In this document: in pieces, positions 52,535 through 61,294 of the stretch | Numbering within the stretch: position 1 is the stretch's first letter | Layout of the letters: each line of letters begins with the position of its first letter | NCBI RefSeq assembly: GCF_009811795.1 | Contig: NZ_BLJE01000003.1 | Location: 248,001-312,000 of the forward strand | Length of the DNA: 64,000 nucleotides | Direction: 5' to 3' | Source: Litoreibacter roseus | GTDB lineage: Bacteria; Pseudomonadota; Alphaproteobacteria; Rhodobacterales; Rhodobacteraceae | Notes under the pieces: model-generated | What the model was told of the DNA's origin: nothing | Databases searched by the model: none | The model's input: the letters and a program-made list of their open reading frames with translations, nothing else | Position numbers and translations under genes: made by a program

Positions 52535-53902
52535 ATGACCTTCTCACAGCATCTTCGCGCGGTCCTCGTTCTGGGCCTGCCTTTGATTGGCAGCCATTTG
52601 GCGCAGTTTGCCATCGGGCTGTTCGATACGATCATGCTTGGCTGGTACGGTGTCACTGAACTGGCGGCTTCGGTTTTGGCCAACTCCTTCTTTTTCGTGA
52701 TCTTCATTATGGGGGCGGGATTTGCTTTTGCTGTCATGCCAATGGTGGCTGAGGCGTCCTCGGGGGACGACGATACAACTGTGCGCCGCGTGACCCGAAT
52801 GGGGATGTGGCTGTCGGTGATATATGCTGCCCTGTTTCTCCCCCTGATGATCTGGTCGAAATCTGTCTTTCTGGCGTTCGGGCAGGATCCCGGCCTCAGC
52901 CAAATGGCACAGGATTATCTGCGGATTGCCGGGTTTGGCTTGTTTCCTGCGCTGCTTATCATGGTCTTGAAAAGCTATCTCGCTGCGTTGGAGCGGACAC
53001 AGGTTGTGCTGTGGATCACGCTCCTCGCCGTTGCGGTAAATGCGTTTGGGAACTGGGTCCTGATCTTCGGTAACCTGGGTGTTCCGGAGATGGGTCTAAA
53101 AGGGGCGGCCATTGCATCTGCCACAACTCATCTCGTGGCTGTTTTGGCCCTCGCACTCTATGTCGCAAAAGCGCCCGGTACGCGTGCGCAAGTGATGTTT
53201 CAGCGTATCTGGCGCCCTGATCCCGAGGTTTTTGGCCGTGTCTTTCGTTTGGGTTGGCCCATCGGGCTAACGAACCTTGCCGAGAGCAGCCTGTTTTCGG
53301 CTTCAGCCCTGATCATTGGATTGATCGGGACAGTTCCGCTGGCGGCCCATGGTATCGCAATTCAGATCGCGTCTGGCACCTTCATGATACATCTGGCTTT
53401 AGGGCAGGCTGCAACGGTGCGGGCGGGGCGTGCGTTGGGACGGCGGGACTTCGAGGGTATGTGGCGCGGGGGCTCCGCAGCGGTCAGCCTGTCGATGTTT
53501 GTGGTCGCACTGACCATGATCGCATTTCTAACCGTACCGGAGCTTTTGATTTCAGGTTTTATCGATCCTGATGAACCGGCGCGCGGAGCGATCCTTGCCA
53601 TGGGAACGACACTTCTTGCCGTGGCGGGACTGTTCCAGCTGGTTGACGCGGGTCAGGTAATGGCCCTGAGCATGCTACGCGGCATCCAGGATACGCGCGT
53701 GCCAATGATCATGGCCGCCATCGCCTATTGGTTGGTCGGTCTGCCGACTGCGTATTTTCTGGGGATCGTTTTGCAGATTGGACCCGTTGGTGTCTGGCTG
53801 GGCTTGGTGGCGGGGCTCTTTATGGCGAGTGCGCTGTTGTGGTGGCGCTTCGTGCAACGGTTTCGCGCGATGTCGTCACCGGCCCTCAGTCCGAGCCTTT
53901 GA
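52535..53902 (+). CDS. MATE family efflux transporter
   Basis: This is a 455-residue inner-membrane multidrug/toxin extruder driven by H+ or Na+, with about 12 spans. Typical blocks are LGLPLIGSHLAQFAIGLFDT and IMLGWYGVTELAASVLANSF at the N-terminus, and IAIQIASGTFMIHLALGQAA followed by VRAGRALGRRDF in the middle. The ATG at 52535 is preceded by GAGGG. A longer in-frame start at 52484 is less likely. Its stop overlaps the convergent hypothetical gene by 17 bases. The substrate is unknown. Confidence 0.93.
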   Translation: MTFSQHLRAVLVLGLPLIGSHLAQFAIGLFDTIMLGWYGVTELAASVLANSFFFVIFIMGAGFAFAVMPMVAEASSGDDDTTVRRVTRMGMWLSVIYAALFLPLMIWSKSVFLAFGQDPGLSQMAQDYLRIAGFGLFPALLIMVLKSYLAALERTQVVLWITLLAVAVNAFGNWVLIFGNLGVPEMGLKGAAIASATTHLVAVLALALYVAKAPGTRAQVMFQRIWRPDPEVFGRVFRLGWPIGLTNLAESSLFSASALIIGLIGTVPLAAHGIAIQIASGTFMIHLALGQAATVRAGRALGRRDFEGMWRGGSAAVSLSMFVVALTMIAFLTVPELLISGFIDPDEPARGAILAMGTTLLAVAGLFQLVDAGQVMALSMLRGIQDTRVPMIMAAIAYWLVGLPTAYFLGIVLQIGPVGVWLGLVAGLFMASALLWWRFVQRFRAMSSPALSPSL

Positions 53903-54293
53903 GCAGTCGATCCGCCTTCTTGCGCACAAGTACGCTGCGCAGATCATGCATCGCCAGTAGCAACGCATCTGTGACCTCTTCCAGCTGATCCTGCTCTGCC
54001 TTGGTTTGTGCCCAATGGGTCGTCAGGTTCAGGTAATCGACGGCGCGGTAAATGTCATCGATATCGCGGGTGGCCAACACGGCAACGCGCTCATCCATCC
54101 AGTCCTTGATGACGACCAGCTCCTCGTCGCTTAACGTGTGGCTGCCATGCGGCTTGATCTGGCCGTTGCGCACGTTGACGACTGCAATTTCCTGCATTTC
54201 GATCCGTCGCTGGCGATTTTCCGTGTCGACACGAAATACGGTGGCGCCGTTTTCTCGGACGCGGAAATAGAAATCTGGAAGCTCGCTCGACAT
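53886..54293 (-). CDS. Hypothetical protein (135 aa)
   Basis: I recognise no named family in this 135-residue soluble protein. The N-terminal half is beta-rich (FYFRVRENGATVFRVDTENR, EMQEIAVVNVRNGQIKPHG). The C-terminal half is helical, with many charged residues (DEELVVIKDWMDERVAVLA, DQLEEVTDALLLAMHDLRSV). Coding is supported by regular composition and an in-frame ATG. It overlaps the MATE gene end by 17 bases on the opposite strand. The two-part layout suggests a small beta domain with a coiled-coil-like tail. No function is assigned. Confidence 0.75.
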   Translation of the reverse strand: MSSELPDFYFRVRENGATVFRVDTENRQRRIEMQEIAVVNVRNGQIKPHGSHTLSDEELVVIKDWMDERVAVLATRDIDDIYRAVDYLNLTTHWAQTKAEQDQLEEVTDALLLAMHDLRSVLVRKKADRLLKGSD

Positions 54294-54366
54294 CGTTTAA
54301 CCCTGTTTTCGCGACGCTAGCATAAAGAAACAGCAAAGGGGGAGGGCATGTTGAACCTCACTCGCA

Positions 54367-54840
54367 TCAGGTCGCCAGATCCGTGGGCAAGGCTGTGGTG
54401 TCCTTGATGTCGTCCATCACGAAGCTGGCCGAGATATCCGCGATCGGGATCTGCCGGATCAACCGCTGATAGAACCGATCATACCCGTCGACGTCCGGGA
54501 CTTTCACGCGCAGTACGTAATCCAGATCGCCGCTCATCCGGTGCGCGCCGATGATTTCAGGCGTATCCCGAACCACCCGCGCAAAGGTTTCGAGCCAATC
54601 GGACTGGTGCATGTTGGTGCGGATCATCACGAAAACGGTCAGTCCCAAACCAAGAGCCGCAGGATCAATAAGGGCGACCCGAGACCTGATGACGCCTGCG
54701 TCTTCCATCTGGCGGATACGCCGCCAACAGGCATTGCGGGACAGGTGAACGCGCTCCGCGAGGGCGTCCATGCTGATCGATGCGTCCTGTTGCAGAAGCT
54801 TCAGGATATTGCGATCCATTTTGTCAATATTTTCTGCCAT
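54367..54840 (-). CDS. Lrp/AsnC family transcriptional regulator
   Basis: This is a 157-residue feast/famine regulator. The helix-turn-helix is DRNILKLLQQDASISMDALA then ERVHLSRNACWRRIRQMEDA. The C-terminal RAM (amino-acid-binding) domain includes TVFVMIRTNMHQSDWLETFA, IIGAHRMSGDLDYVLRVKVP and DGYDRFYQRLI. It typically senses an amino acid, and the nearby LysE-type exporter and valine operon make a branched-chain amino acid plausible. No good ribosome-binding site is seen, and an ATG at 54855 is an alternative start. Palindromes overlap its promoter/start region. Confidence 0.92.
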   Translation of the reverse strand: MAENIDKMDRNILKLLQQDASISMDALAERVHLSRNACWRRIRQMEDAGVIRSRVALIDPAALGLGLTVFVMIRTNMHQSDWLETFARVVRDTPEIIGAHRMSGDLDYVLRVKVPDVDGYDRFYQRLIRQIPIADISASFVMDDIKDTTALPTDLAT

Positions 54841-54843
54841 AAG

Positions 54844-54900
54844 TTGGGATAACATCCCAAGAAATTTCTAATCAAGCAGAAAATTGGGACATTCTCCCGC
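54844..54900. promoter_or_regulatory. Two operator-like inverted repeats in the lrp/DUF6356 gap
   Basis: TTGGGAT-AAC-ATCCCAA at 54844-54860 is a perfect 7+3+7 inverted repeat. A second, degenerate copy (TTGGGAC-ATT-CTCCCGC, 54884-54900) starts exactly 40 bases later. They sit between the divergent Lrp/AsnC and DUF6356 genes, the first touching the regulator start. Two spaced sites fit cooperative Lrp binding and autoregulation (inference). The 40-base spacing is near four helical turns. Confidence 0.72.
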
Positions 54901-54944
54901 GTTCAAAATGACAAACTGCTTCCAACATCAAAGCGGAGATCGTT

Positions 54945-55214
54945 ATGCAAGAACGCACCTCAACTCAGACAGCTAACACAGCGGCAGGGACATCCTTTGC
55001 AAGTCTGTTCACAAGTCATCCCCAAAGTGTCGGGGAGACATACCTGCAGCATCAGGTCTTTGCGCTCCGATTTGCCTTTCGGCTGTTGAGGGCGTCCGGC
55101 GCCGCTTTTGTTCACGCCGTGGTTCCCGGTCTCTGCCAGAAGACTGCGAGCCGCGAAATTCATGCTCTACATGCGCAATTGTCCAATCGTGCGCCGGACC
55201 ACAACGCTGGATAA
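54945..55214 (+). CDS. DUF6356 family protein
   Basis: This is an 89-residue protein: FASLFTSHPQSVGETYLQHQ, then VFALRFAFRLLRASGAAFVH and AVVPGLCQKTASREIHALHA. This is the conserved DUF6356 layout (HPxSVGETY, FA..F, AA.VHA..P, T.S..I..L). A hydrophobic central stretch (about 39-62) may be a membrane helix or amphipathic segment. An AGCGGAG site precedes the ATG. It converges with the LysE-type gene with a 6-base gap. Its role is unknown. The operator-like repeats upstream suggest control by the adjacent Lrp/AsnC protein. Confidence 0.8.
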   Translation: MQERTSTQTANTAAGTSFASLFTSHPQSVGETYLQHQVFALRFAFRLLRASGAAFVHAVVPGLCQKTASREIHALHAQLSNRAPDHNAG

Positions 55215-55220
55215 AGACCG

Positions 55221-55844
55221 CTAGTTGTGAGGGATTGCTCTGTAGCCTTTCACGATCATCGCCATGCCAACACCGAGAAGTCCAAGACCGCTCAACAATT
55301 CGGGGTTGAGCCAGCGGGATGTTGTTCGCTTGACCGCGTGCATGGTCGCTAACGCGTATCCAAGGATGGAGATAGCATCCAGAACTAGAAAAACCGCGCC
55401 GTAAACGATGCTCTGCCAGAAGATGCTGTGCTCTGGCGAGATGAAGGCTGGGAACAAGGCAACGAAAAAGACGATGGCTTTCGGATTGGCGACGCACGCG
55501 AAAAAGCCTGCCCAAAAAGTTACTTTGCCTGATATCGAAACAGAGGCGTCTTCAAGTTTTTTCGTGCGAAAAATGGCCTGATAAGCCATGCCCAGAATAA
55601 AAAGCCCACCTGCAATCTGAAGAAATGGCAGAACCATCGCAGACAGGGACAACAGAACCGTCAGACTGCTGACCGCGACAACGATGTGAACGATTGTGCC
55701 AAGCGCGTCGCCCGCCACCGTGACGTAGGCCGCGCGTGGGCCGTAGCGAACGGCCTGCGCCGTGGCAAAGGCAACGGATGGACCAGGCACCGCTACGAAC
55801 AGAAGCGTTGTTGTGAGAAACCCGATGAAAAGAACTGCATCCAT
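55221..55844 (-). CDS. LysE/RhtB family amino-acid exporter
   Basis: This is a 207-residue inner-membrane exporter with about six spans. The N-terminus shows the family pattern FLTTTLLFVAVPGPSVAFAT, then AQAVRYGPRAAYVTVAGDAL. The segment GKVTFWAGFFACVANPKAIV, with FFVALFPAFIS, completes the signature. It exports an amino acid or a derivative such as homoserine lactone, but the substrate is unknown. Its position beside an Lrp/AsnC regulator and upstream of the valine operon fits amino-acid homeostasis. Confidence 0.92.
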   Translation of the reverse strand: MDAVLFIGFLTTTLLFVAVPGPSVAFATAQAVRYGPRAAYVTVAGDALGTIVHIVVAVSSLTVLLSLSAMVLPFLQIAGGLFILGMAYQAIFRTKKLEDASVSISGKVTFWAGFFACVANPKAIVFFVALFPAFISPEHSIFWQSIVYGAVFLVLDAISILGYALATMHAVKRTTSRWLNPELLSGLGLLGVGMAMIVKGYRAIPHN

Positions 55845-55950
55845 GGCAACATCCGCCTGTCGTCAAATCAGTATGCCGTCTTTCTGCGACAGCTGATCTT
55901 GCCGGTCAATCTTTGGGCCACTGATATCGGAGGCGGCGCCAACGTTGGGC

Positions 55951-56823
55951 TTAGCTCCGACGGCGGGACGCGAACCGGGGAAGCATCGCGCTGAAATCCT
56001 TGCCGTGCCCATCTTCTTTCTCGACGAATGTCGCATAAAGGTCCGTCGCATGCCGGCCTATCGGGGTATCTGCGTCCGCATCTTTGGCCGCCTGCTGGCT
56101 GAGGCGCAGGTCTTTCAGCATTAGATCCGCCGCGAAGCCAGGCTTATAGTCATTGTCCGCAGGGCTCTGAGGGCCGACCCCCGGTGCAGGGCAATACGCG
56201 TTCATCGACCAACTGTAGCCAGACGATGTGCTGACGACGTCAAACATCTTTTGTCGATCTAGGCCCAACTTGTCGGCCAAAGCGAAGGCCTCACATGTGC
56301 CGATCATCGTGATGCCCAGGATCATATTGTTGCAAATTTTTGCGGCCTGACCGTTGCCTGCAGCCCCGCAATGAACCGCTTTTTGGCCCATTACCTCAAA
56401 AAGTGGCTGGGCTTTCGCAAACGCCGCGTCCGTGCCACCCGCCATGAATGTAAGGGTGCCCGCATCAGCGCCACCAACGCCACCTGAGACCGGCGCATCG
56501 ACGGCCAAAAGCCCCGCGTTCTGCGCCTGATCGGCGACGTCCCGCGCGCTTGCCACATCGACCGTTGAGCAATCGAGATGCAACGCACCGGCGGACATGG
56601 CAGGATAAATATCAGCCGCAACGGCCCGTAATATGTCACCGTTCGGCAGCATCGTGATGACGACGTCTTGGCCAGTTGCTGCGTCCCGCGCGCTTTCTGC
56701 CTGCATTACGCCGTCGGGGCAGGGCGCTACCGTGTCGTAGCCCGTCACATTATACCCAGCCACCGCCAGATTGCGGGCCATGGGGGCGCCCATATTGCCC
56801 AATCCGATAAACCCGATTTTCAT
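55951..56823 (-). CDS. mmsB: 3-hydroxyisobutyrate dehydrogenase
   Basis: This 290-residue NAD-dependent enzyme oxidises 3-hydroxyisobutyrate to methylmalonate semialdehyde in valine breakdown. The Rossmann start is MKIGFIGLGNMGAPMARNLA. The substrate motif DAPVSGGVGGADAGTLTFMA follows, and the catalytic lysine is in GAAGNGQAAKICNNMILGI. The C-terminal half carries DYKPGFAADLMLKDLRLSQQ, the usual family block. The ATG at 56823 overlaps the preceding hydrolase stop by 4 bases. It is the last gene of the valine operon. Confidence 0.95.
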   Translation of the reverse strand: MKIGFIGLGNMGAPMARNLAVAGYNVTGYDTVAPCPDGVMQAESARDAATGQDVVITMLPNGDILRAVAADIYPAMSAGALHLDCSTVDVASARDVADQAQNAGLLAVDAPVSGGVGGADAGTLTFMAGGTDAAFAKAQPLFEVMGQKAVHCGAAGNGQAAKICNNMILGITMIGTCEAFALADKLGLDRQKMFDVVSTSSGYSWSMNAYCPAPGVGPQSPADNDYKPGFAADLMLKDLRLSQQAAKDADADTPIGRHATDLYATFVEKEDGHGKDFSAMLPRFASRRRS

Positions 56824-57854
56824 GGCATCTCCTCCCAACTCAGGCTGTCTTCTCCCAAAGGCAGCAGCATGTTCGTGACCTCTATATCAGGGACTTTGTC
56901 TGGCGCAGAATGTGCCCATTTTGGATTTCTATCCTTGTCAATGATTGCAGCACGGATGCCTTCAATGAAATCGCCTTGTGCCATGGAACGGTGTGTATAG
57001 CGGTACTCTTGATCGAGCGCTTGCCGGATAGAGGTTGCCGACCGCAAGCGCCGTACAATCTGAACGCAGCACGCCATTGCCAAAGGGGCGTTCCGATGCA
57101 GCGACTTGAGCGTATTGGTGGCGAAATCACTGTTTGACGCTTTAAGCGCACGGACAATATCACCCAATGCCTCACCCGAAAAAAAGCTGTCGATATCGCG
57201 CTGTCTTTCCACCAGTTTGCCAGTGTCCGGCACGACAGGTTTAATCATTTCAACCTTGCCTGTGTTGACCAGGGCCGCCTTTGTGTCCGCCCAATCTGCT
57301 TCTGGCACGAAGTGATCAGCAAAGCCTGCGTAAATTGCATCGGCTGTGCCCATGCGAAACCCCGTGGTGCCAAGGTATTCGCCCAGATGACCCGGGGCCA
57401 AGGCCAGCATCAGGGACCCGCCGACATCGGGAACAAGCCCGATGCCGCATTCTGGCATGGCAATCTGGGAGCTTTCTCCGACGATGCGATGTGACCCATG
57501 ACAGCCGACACCCACGCCGCCGCCCATTGTGTAACCCTGCAGGAAACTCACAACCGGCTTGGGGTACTCGAAGATCTTCGCGTTCAGCCGGTATTCATCC
57601 CGCCAGAACCGTTGACCGTATTCGAAATCTCCCGCCGTGCCCGCTGCATACATCTCGGAGATATCGCCGCCCGAGCAAAAGGCACGATTGCCCTTAGCAT
57701 CCATGAGAACAAGGTCAATGTCAGCACTGCGCCAGTCGTCCAGCGTCGCTTCGATCTGCCGAACCATGTCGTAGGTCAGTGCATTCAGAGCGTCCGGACG
57801 GTTCAGCGTGATGCGACCGGCGCGGCCCTCGACGCGAATATGAATGTCGCTCAT
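56820..57854 (-). CDS. 3-hydroxyisobutyryl-CoA hydrolase (enoyl-CoA hydratase fold)
   Basis: This is a 344-residue crotonase-fold protein of the HIBCH type. ITLNRPDALNALTYDMVRQI, NRAFCSGGDISEMYA, and the block MGGGVGVGCHGSHRIVGESS with MPECGIGLVPDVGGS are clear. The length exceeds a plain hydratase (about 260) and matches the hydrolase. In valine catabolism it releases 3-hydroxyisobutyrate from its CoA ester. It overlaps both neighbours by 4 bases, between the acyl-CoA dehydrogenase and mmsB. Confidence 0.92.
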   Translation of the reverse strand: MSDIHIRVEGRAGRITLNRPDALNALTYDMVRQIEATLDDWRSADIDLVLMDAKGNRAFCSGGDISEMYAAGTAGDFEYGQRFWRDEYRLNAKIFEYPKPVVSFLQGYTMGGGVGVGCHGSHRIVGESSQIAMPECGIGLVPDVGGSLMLALAPGHLGEYLGTTGFRMGTADAIYAGFADHFVPEADWADTKAALVNTGKVEMIKPVVPDTGKLVERQRDIDSFFSGEALGDIVRALKASNSDFATNTLKSLHRNAPLAMACCVQIVRRLRSATSIRQALDQEYRYTHRSMAQGDFIEGIRAAIIDKDRNPKWAHSAPDKVPDIEVTNMLLPLGEDSLSWEEMP

Positions 57855-58990
57855 GCGGCGATCATCTGGCGGGACACAATCATCCGCATGATTTCGTTCG
57901 TGCCCTCAAGGATTTGATGAACGCGAAGATCACGTACGATTTTCTCGATCCCGTAATCCGCGAGATAACCATAGCCGCCATGAAGTTGCAGGCAGTCATT
58001 GGCGACCTTCGACCCCGTTTCTGTCACGAACTTCTTGGCCATGGCGCAGTATTTCACGGCATCGGGCGCGCCTGTATCAAGTTTCCACGCGGCCTGCCGT
58101 AGAAACACCCGCGCGGCCTGCAACTCGATCTCCATATCCGCAAGTCGGAATTGCAGCGCTTGAAACTGGTCGATGGATTTACCGAAGGCTTTGCGTTCCG
58201 CCATATAATCCAGCGTCTTATTCAGCGCGGTCTGAGCCGCCCCAAGGGAGCAGGCGGCGATGTTCAACCGTCCGCCATCAAGCCCCTGCATCGCATAGGA
58301 AAAGCCTTTGCTTTCTTCGCCCAGCAGGTTTTCAGCAGGGACCTTGCACGCGTCCAACTGAACCTGCCGTGTCGGCTGGGATCGCCACCCCATCTTGTCC
58401 TCAAGGCCGCCAAACGACAGCCCGTCTGCGCCATCGTCGATCACAAGCGTCGAGATGCCTTTCGGTCCATCATCGCCGGTCCGAACCATCACGATATATG
58501 CGTCCGAATAGCCTCCGCCTGAAATGAAGGCCTTTGTTCCCGTGACATCGAAGCCGGCATTGGTTCGTTCTGCGCGGGTTTTGAGCGCGGCCGCGTCGGA
58601 GCCTGAGCCAGGCTCGGTCAAACAGTATGAAAAGAACGTCTCCATCCCGATCGCACGATCCAGATAGCGGGCCTTCAGGTCGTCCGAGCCGAACTTATCG
58701 ATCATCGCGGCGCACATATTGTGGATCGACAGGAAGGCGGCCACCGATGGGCAGGCCATCGACAATGCCTCGAACACCAATGTCGCATCCAGCCGGGACA
58801 GCCCGGACCCGCCAGCGTCCTCTGAGACATAAAGCCCGCCAAACCCAAGTTCCGCCAGCTTCGGCCAAAGATTTTTCGGAATGTCGCCGTCCTTTTCCCA
58901 AGCTTGGGCGTAGGGCGCGATGTGTTCATCTCCGAACGCCTTGGCCATATCGAAAATGGCGGATTGTTCCTCGGTCAGTGCAAAATCCAT
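57851..58990 (-). CDS. Acyl-CoA dehydrogenase (probable isobutyryl-CoA dehydrogenase)
   Basis: This is a 379-residue flavoprotein: MDFALTEEQSAIFDMAKAFG, YCLTEPGSGSDAAALKTRAE (FAD/substrate loop), TGTKAFISGGGYSDAYIVMV, LQLHGGYGYLADYGIEKIVR and HQILEGTNEIMRMIVSRQM. A Glu in the usual catalytic-base region could not be pinned without alignment. In this operon (mmsA, HIBCH, mmsB) the expected substrate is isobutyryl-CoA, giving methacrylyl-CoA. A separate methacrylyl-CoA hydratase is not in the window. Confidence 0.9.
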   Translation of the reverse strand: MDFALTEEQSAIFDMAKAFGDEHIAPYAQAWEKDGDIPKNLWPKLAELGFGGLYVSEDAGGSGLSRLDATLVFEALSMACPSVAAFLSIHNMCAAMIDKFGSDDLKARYLDRAIGMETFFSYCLTEPGSGSDAAALKTRAERTNAGFDVTGTKAFISGGGYSDAYIVMVRTGDDGPKGISTLVIDDGADGLSFGGLEDKMGWRSQPTRQVQLDACKVPAENLLGEESKGFSYAMQGLDGGRLNIAACSLGAAQTALNKTLDYMAERKAFGKSIDQFQALQFRLADMEIELQAARVFLRQAAWKLDTGAPDAVKYCAMAKKFVTETGSKVANDCLQLHGGYGYLADYGIEKIVRDLRVHQILEGTNEIMRMIVSRQMIAA

Positions 58991-59064
58991 CGCAAGGCCT
59001 CCCCGCCAGCGGAATTGAACGCTTGTTCTATTTTACGCCGACCGAGGGCCAAAGCAAGGGCGGT

Positions 59065-60564
59065 CTACTCCATGACAGGGATCGAGAACTCCCCGCCTTC
59101 CTTGATGCCGGAGGGCCAGCGTGATGTGATGGTCTTCGTCCGCGTGTAAAACTTAAAGCTGTCCGGCCCGTGTTGGTTCAGATCGCCGAACATCGATTTC
59201 TTCCATCCGCCGAAGGTGTGGTAGGCCAACGGAACGGGGATCGGGACGTTGACGCCAACCATGCCGACGTTCACACGACTCGCGAAATCGCGGGCCGTGT
59301 CCCCGTCGCGGGTAAAGATCGCGGTACCATTGCCGTATTCATGGTCCATCGCCATGCCAAGCGCCTCTTCATAGGTTTGCGCGCGCACGGTGCTGAGAAC
59401 GGGGCCGAAGATCTCTTTTCGATAAATCTCCATGTCCGTAGTGACGTTATCGAACAGATGCGCACCGACGAAGAAGCCATCCTCATAGCCCTGAAGGGAA
59501 AAATTCCGCCCATCTACGACCAGCTTTGCACCTTGGTCGATTCCACTTTGGACAAGGCGCTCGATGTTGCCCTTTGCTGCTGCTGTCACCACGGGTCCGT
59601 AATCCACGTCGTTTCCTGAGGTATACGGCCCCACTTTCAACGCCTCGACGCGCGGCGCGAGCTTCTCGATCAGACGGTCTGCCGTGTCATCGCCAACAGG
59701 GACGGCGACCGAAATCGCCATACACCGTTCGCCCGCCGCCCCGTATCCAGCGCCGACCAGCGCATCTGCGGCCTGATCCATGTCCGCATCAGGCATGATG
59801 ATCATATGGTTCTTCGCGCCGCCAAAGCATTGGACCCGTTTGCCGTTCGCACAGCCCGTAGCGTAGATGTACTCAGCGATCGGGGTGGAGCCGACAAAGC
59901 CCACCGACTGGACTACCTCGTTGTGGAGGATGGCGTCGACCGCTTCCTTGTCGCCATTCACCACTTGCAGGATTCCCTTGGGCAGGCCTGCTTCTTCCAT
60001 CAGCTCCGCCAGCATCAGCGGCACCGACGGGTCTCGTTCCGATGGTTTCAGGATGAAGGCATTGCCACACACGATGGCGGGCGCAAACATCCACATTGGG
60101 ATCATCGCCGGAAAGTTGAAGGGGGTGATACCGGCCGTCACACCGAGCGGTTGCTTCATGGAATACATGTCGATGCCCGGCCCGGCGCTGTCAGTGAACT
60201 CGCCCTTCAGGTGATGCGGTGCGCCGATGCAGAACTCCACCACTTCAAGACCGCGCTGCACGTCGCCTGCCGCATCGGGCAGGGTCTTGCCGTGCTCGCG
60301 GCTGAGGGCCTCTGCGAGTTTGTCCATATCGCGGTTTAGAAGCTGTACGAATTTCATCATCACGCGGGCGCGCCGCTGCGGATTGGTCGCGGCCCAGCCC
60401 GGTTGCGCCTTGCGGGCGACTTCGACCGCGCGTTCCATCTCATCTGTGCCCGCGAGGGGAACCCTGGTTTGCACCTCACCTGTTGCCGGGTTGAAGACAT
60501 CGGCAAACCGGCCAGATGTGCCTTTGACATGTGCGCCGTCGATGTAATGCGTCAGTTCTTGCAT
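59065..60564 (-). CDS. mmsA: Methylmalonate-semialdehyde dehydrogenase (CoA-acylating)
   Basis: This 499-residue enzyme converts methylmalonate semialdehyde, NAD and CoA to propionyl-CoA in valine degradation. N-terminal MQELTHYIDGAHVKGTSGRF, then TPFNFPAMIPMWMFAPAIVC, GFVGSTPIAEYIYATGCANG, the catalytic cysteine block GYGAAGERCMAISVAVPVG and DYGPVVTAAAKGNIERLV. Length and motif order match MmsA. The ATG at 60564 has GGGAGG just upstream, so the longer start (60630) is rejected. It is the first gene of the operon, 74 bases before the acyl-CoA dehydrogenase. Confidence 0.96.
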   Translation of the reverse strand: MQELTHYIDGAHVKGTSGRFADVFNPATGEVQTRVPLAGTDEMERAVEVARKAQPGWAATNPQRRARVMMKFVQLLNRDMDKLAEALSREHGKTLPDAAGDVQRGLEVVEFCIGAPHHLKGEFTDSAGPGIDMYSMKQPLGVTAGITPFNFPAMIPMWMFAPAIVCGNAFILKPSERDPSVPLMLAELMEEAGLPKGILQVVNGDKEAVDAILHNEVVQSVGFVGSTPIAEYIYATGCANGKRVQCFGGAKNHMIIMPDADMDQAADALVGAGYGAAGERCMAISVAVPVGDDTADRLIEKLAPRVEALKVGPYTSGNDVDYGPVVTAAAKGNIERLVQSGIDQGAKLVVDGRNFSLQGYEDGFFVGAHLFDNVTTDMEIYRKEIFGPVLSTVRAQTYEEALGMAMDHEYGNGTAIFTRDGDTARDFASRVNVGMVGVNVPIPVPLAYHTFGGWKKSMFGDLNQHGPDSFKFYTRTKTITSRWPSGIKEGGEFSIPVME

Positions 60565-60741
60565 CGTGATCCTCCCTCTCATGTGTTGGGCGGACCCTAC
60601 ATGCCGCGTTTCAGGAACGGCAAGCCACATTCAGCCCCGCGCCCATGCGGCATCAATTGGCCGGAGAGGTATGCCGTACTTGACGTAGCGCGCATCCGCG
60701 TCACACACTTGTGAAATTCCGGATGAAAAAGGGAGGAAATG

Positions 60742-61176
60742 ATGCTTGTCCGCCAGATTTTGAAGTCAAAGAACGATGATGGGGTTGTGACGATCGCACC
60801 AGACGCCACCGTGTCAGATGCCGCGCAGTTGCTGTCTGCACGTCGGATTGGATCCGTCGTTGTTTCGACTGACGGGAAAAACGCAGACGGTATTTTGTCC
60901 GAACGTGACATCGTTCGCGAGATCGGGAAGCGCGGACCGGCTTGCCTGAGTGAGCAGGTGTCACAGATGATGACCCGCTCTGTTCAGACATGCGCCTGTG
61001 ACGACAAGGCCGACGCCATTCTGGCGCGTATGACCGAGGGCCGCTTCCGCCACATGCCGGTCGAAGAAGCCGGACAAATGGTTGGGCTGATTACGCTGGG
61101 TGATGTCGTTAAAGCCCGTTTGAGCGAGTTGTCCATGGAAAAAGATGCGCTCGAAGGCATGATCATGGGGCACTAG
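60742..61176 (+). CDS. CBS-domain pair protein
   Basis: This is a 144-residue protein formed of two CBS domains and little else. The first spans about residues 1-65 (VTIAPDATVSDAAQLLSARR, IGSVVVSTDGKNADGILSER). The second is about 75-140 (VQTCACDDKADAILARMTEG, RFRHMPVEEAGQMVGLITLG). Such stand-alone pairs bind adenine nucleotides and act as energy sensors, though the partner is unknown. GGAGG lies 5 bases before the ATG at 60742; an adjacent ATG at 60739 is also possible. It diverges from mmsA and precedes coaD by about 120 bases. Confidence 0.9.
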   Translation: MLVRQILKSKNDDGVVTIAPDATVSDAAQLLSARRIGSVVVSTDGKNADGILSERDIVREIGKRGPACLSEQVSQMMTRSVQTCACDDKADAILARMTEGRFRHMPVEEAGQMVGLITLGDVVKARLSELSMEKDALEGMIMGH

Positions 61177-61294
61177 ACCCACGACGACCAAGATGAATGC
61201 GCTTTGGTGTTGATTTCGCTCGCGCAATATTGTTGCGTGCACGGGCGAAAAAGCGTGGGCGTCCAAAGGCTCAGGCGTAAAAGCGAGGTTCGCC

